Positions 44,800-45,276 of a stretch of DNA of 45,276 bases are shown here, piece after piece. The notes beneath the pieces were generated by a model, which was given only the letters and a program-made list of their open reading frames with translations, did not search any database and was not told the origin of the DNA. The stretch comes from Scleroderma bovista (Eukaryota > Basidiomycota > Agaricomycetes > Boletales > Sclerodermataceae), in assembly GCA_037178675.1 (NCBI GenBank), contig JAYMGJ010000786.1, positions 1 to 45,276 on the forward strand. The letters run 5' to 3'. The position numbers and the translations under genes were made by a program. Within the stretch, counting starts at the first letter, position 1. Every line of letters starts with the position of its first letter.

Positions 44800-45276
44800 A
44801 CACATAGTTCAGTCAAAAGCCCTCGCAAAAGTGGGTCATCGGACATGTACATTTGCCTGTAAAGGTGGGACTAGCCGACGCCGGCCGATGCTCGCAGAAC
44901 TGGGCCAGGCCGATGTTTTCTATTATTGCAAATCTAGTACAGGCCTGAGGGACATTAATCACTGCAAAACTGGGATGGGCTGATGTTTGATAAAAATTGC
45001 AGAACTGGGACTGGTGGGAGCATTGTAAAACTAGGTCAGGCCTGTTGAACAAAAAAATTGACAAGTGTTGCAAAGCTGGGACTGGCCGATGTTGTAGATA
45101 CATTGCAAAACTGGGTCAGGCCTGTTGAGAAAAAAGTTGTCAATTACTGCAAAACTGGGTCAGGCTGACATGGCAGAATGGGGTCAGGCCTGTTGAGGAA
45201 AAAAATTGTCAAGCATTGCAAAACTGGGTCAGGCTGACATTGTATATACATTGCAGAACTGGATCAGGCCTGTTGA
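44800..45276. repeat. tandem satellite running off the right end
   Basis: Units of about 50-110 bp built from GCAAAACTGGGTCAGGC, CTGTTGAGAAAAAAA-TTGTCAA and CTGACATTGTATATACATTGC repeat at least six times and continue to the last base. Divergence is greater on the left edge. Confidence 0.8.

Overview
This is a nuclear fungal segment, most likely from an agaricomycete (mushroom-forming) basidiomycete. Genes are cut by many short (about 45-60 nt) GT-AG introns. The gene families present (multi-copy SF1 helicase/TPR proteins, a HET-domain remnant, a small multi-span membrane protein of a type common in mushrooms) and the Ty1/copia and Ty3/gypsy elements fit that group. No rRNA, tRNA, CRISPR or bacterial features were seen.

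Left third (0.4-8.1 kb): a small membrane protein (minus), a short-chain dehydrogenase/reductase whose catalytic Tyr reads as Phe (plus), the INO80-complex actin-related protein ARP5 (plus, 13 exons), and a SEC4/RAB8-type exocytic GTPase (minus, 6 exons, one of 22 nt). For these genes I could close the exon model to an exact multiple of three.

Middle (9.0-25.7 kb): two large tandem paralogues of a UvrD/TRANK1-like SF1 helicase with a TPR-like helical region and a conserved C-x4-C-x3-H site. The second copy ends in a tail with an IQ motif; the first lacks it. Between them lies a relic of a third copy in three blocks, with the middle block flipped. Next come PHS1 (3-hydroxyacyl-CoA dehydratase, minus) and a Yap-like bZIP regulator (plus), divergent from a 167-bp promoter.

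Right third (28-45 kb): gene-poor and decaying. It holds a frameshifted HET-domain pseudogene, a 5'-truncated NOP2 (rRNA m5C methyltransferase) fragment, and a nest of retroelements. Gypsy-A is interrupted by gypsy-B, which is interrupted by a complete copia element with a perfect 5-bp target duplication (CGCGA). The copia element itself carries a solo gypsy-B LTR and a 180-bp MITE-like insertion. After removing those two insertions its gag-pol frame is exactly continuous; it is killed by four TGA codons, each explicable as CGA to TGA, plus a YVDD to YVDN change in the RT. Its two LTRs differ almost only at CpG sites. This points to methylated-CpG decay as the silencing signature. The element's primer-binding site matches the anticodon stem-loop of initiator tRNA-Met, implying half-tRNA priming. 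The window ends in satellite-like repeats (43.2-45.3 kb).

I found no clear new multi-gene system. The best leads are the helicase array with its scrambled relic, the CpG-decay record in the retroelements, and the half-tRNA priming site.
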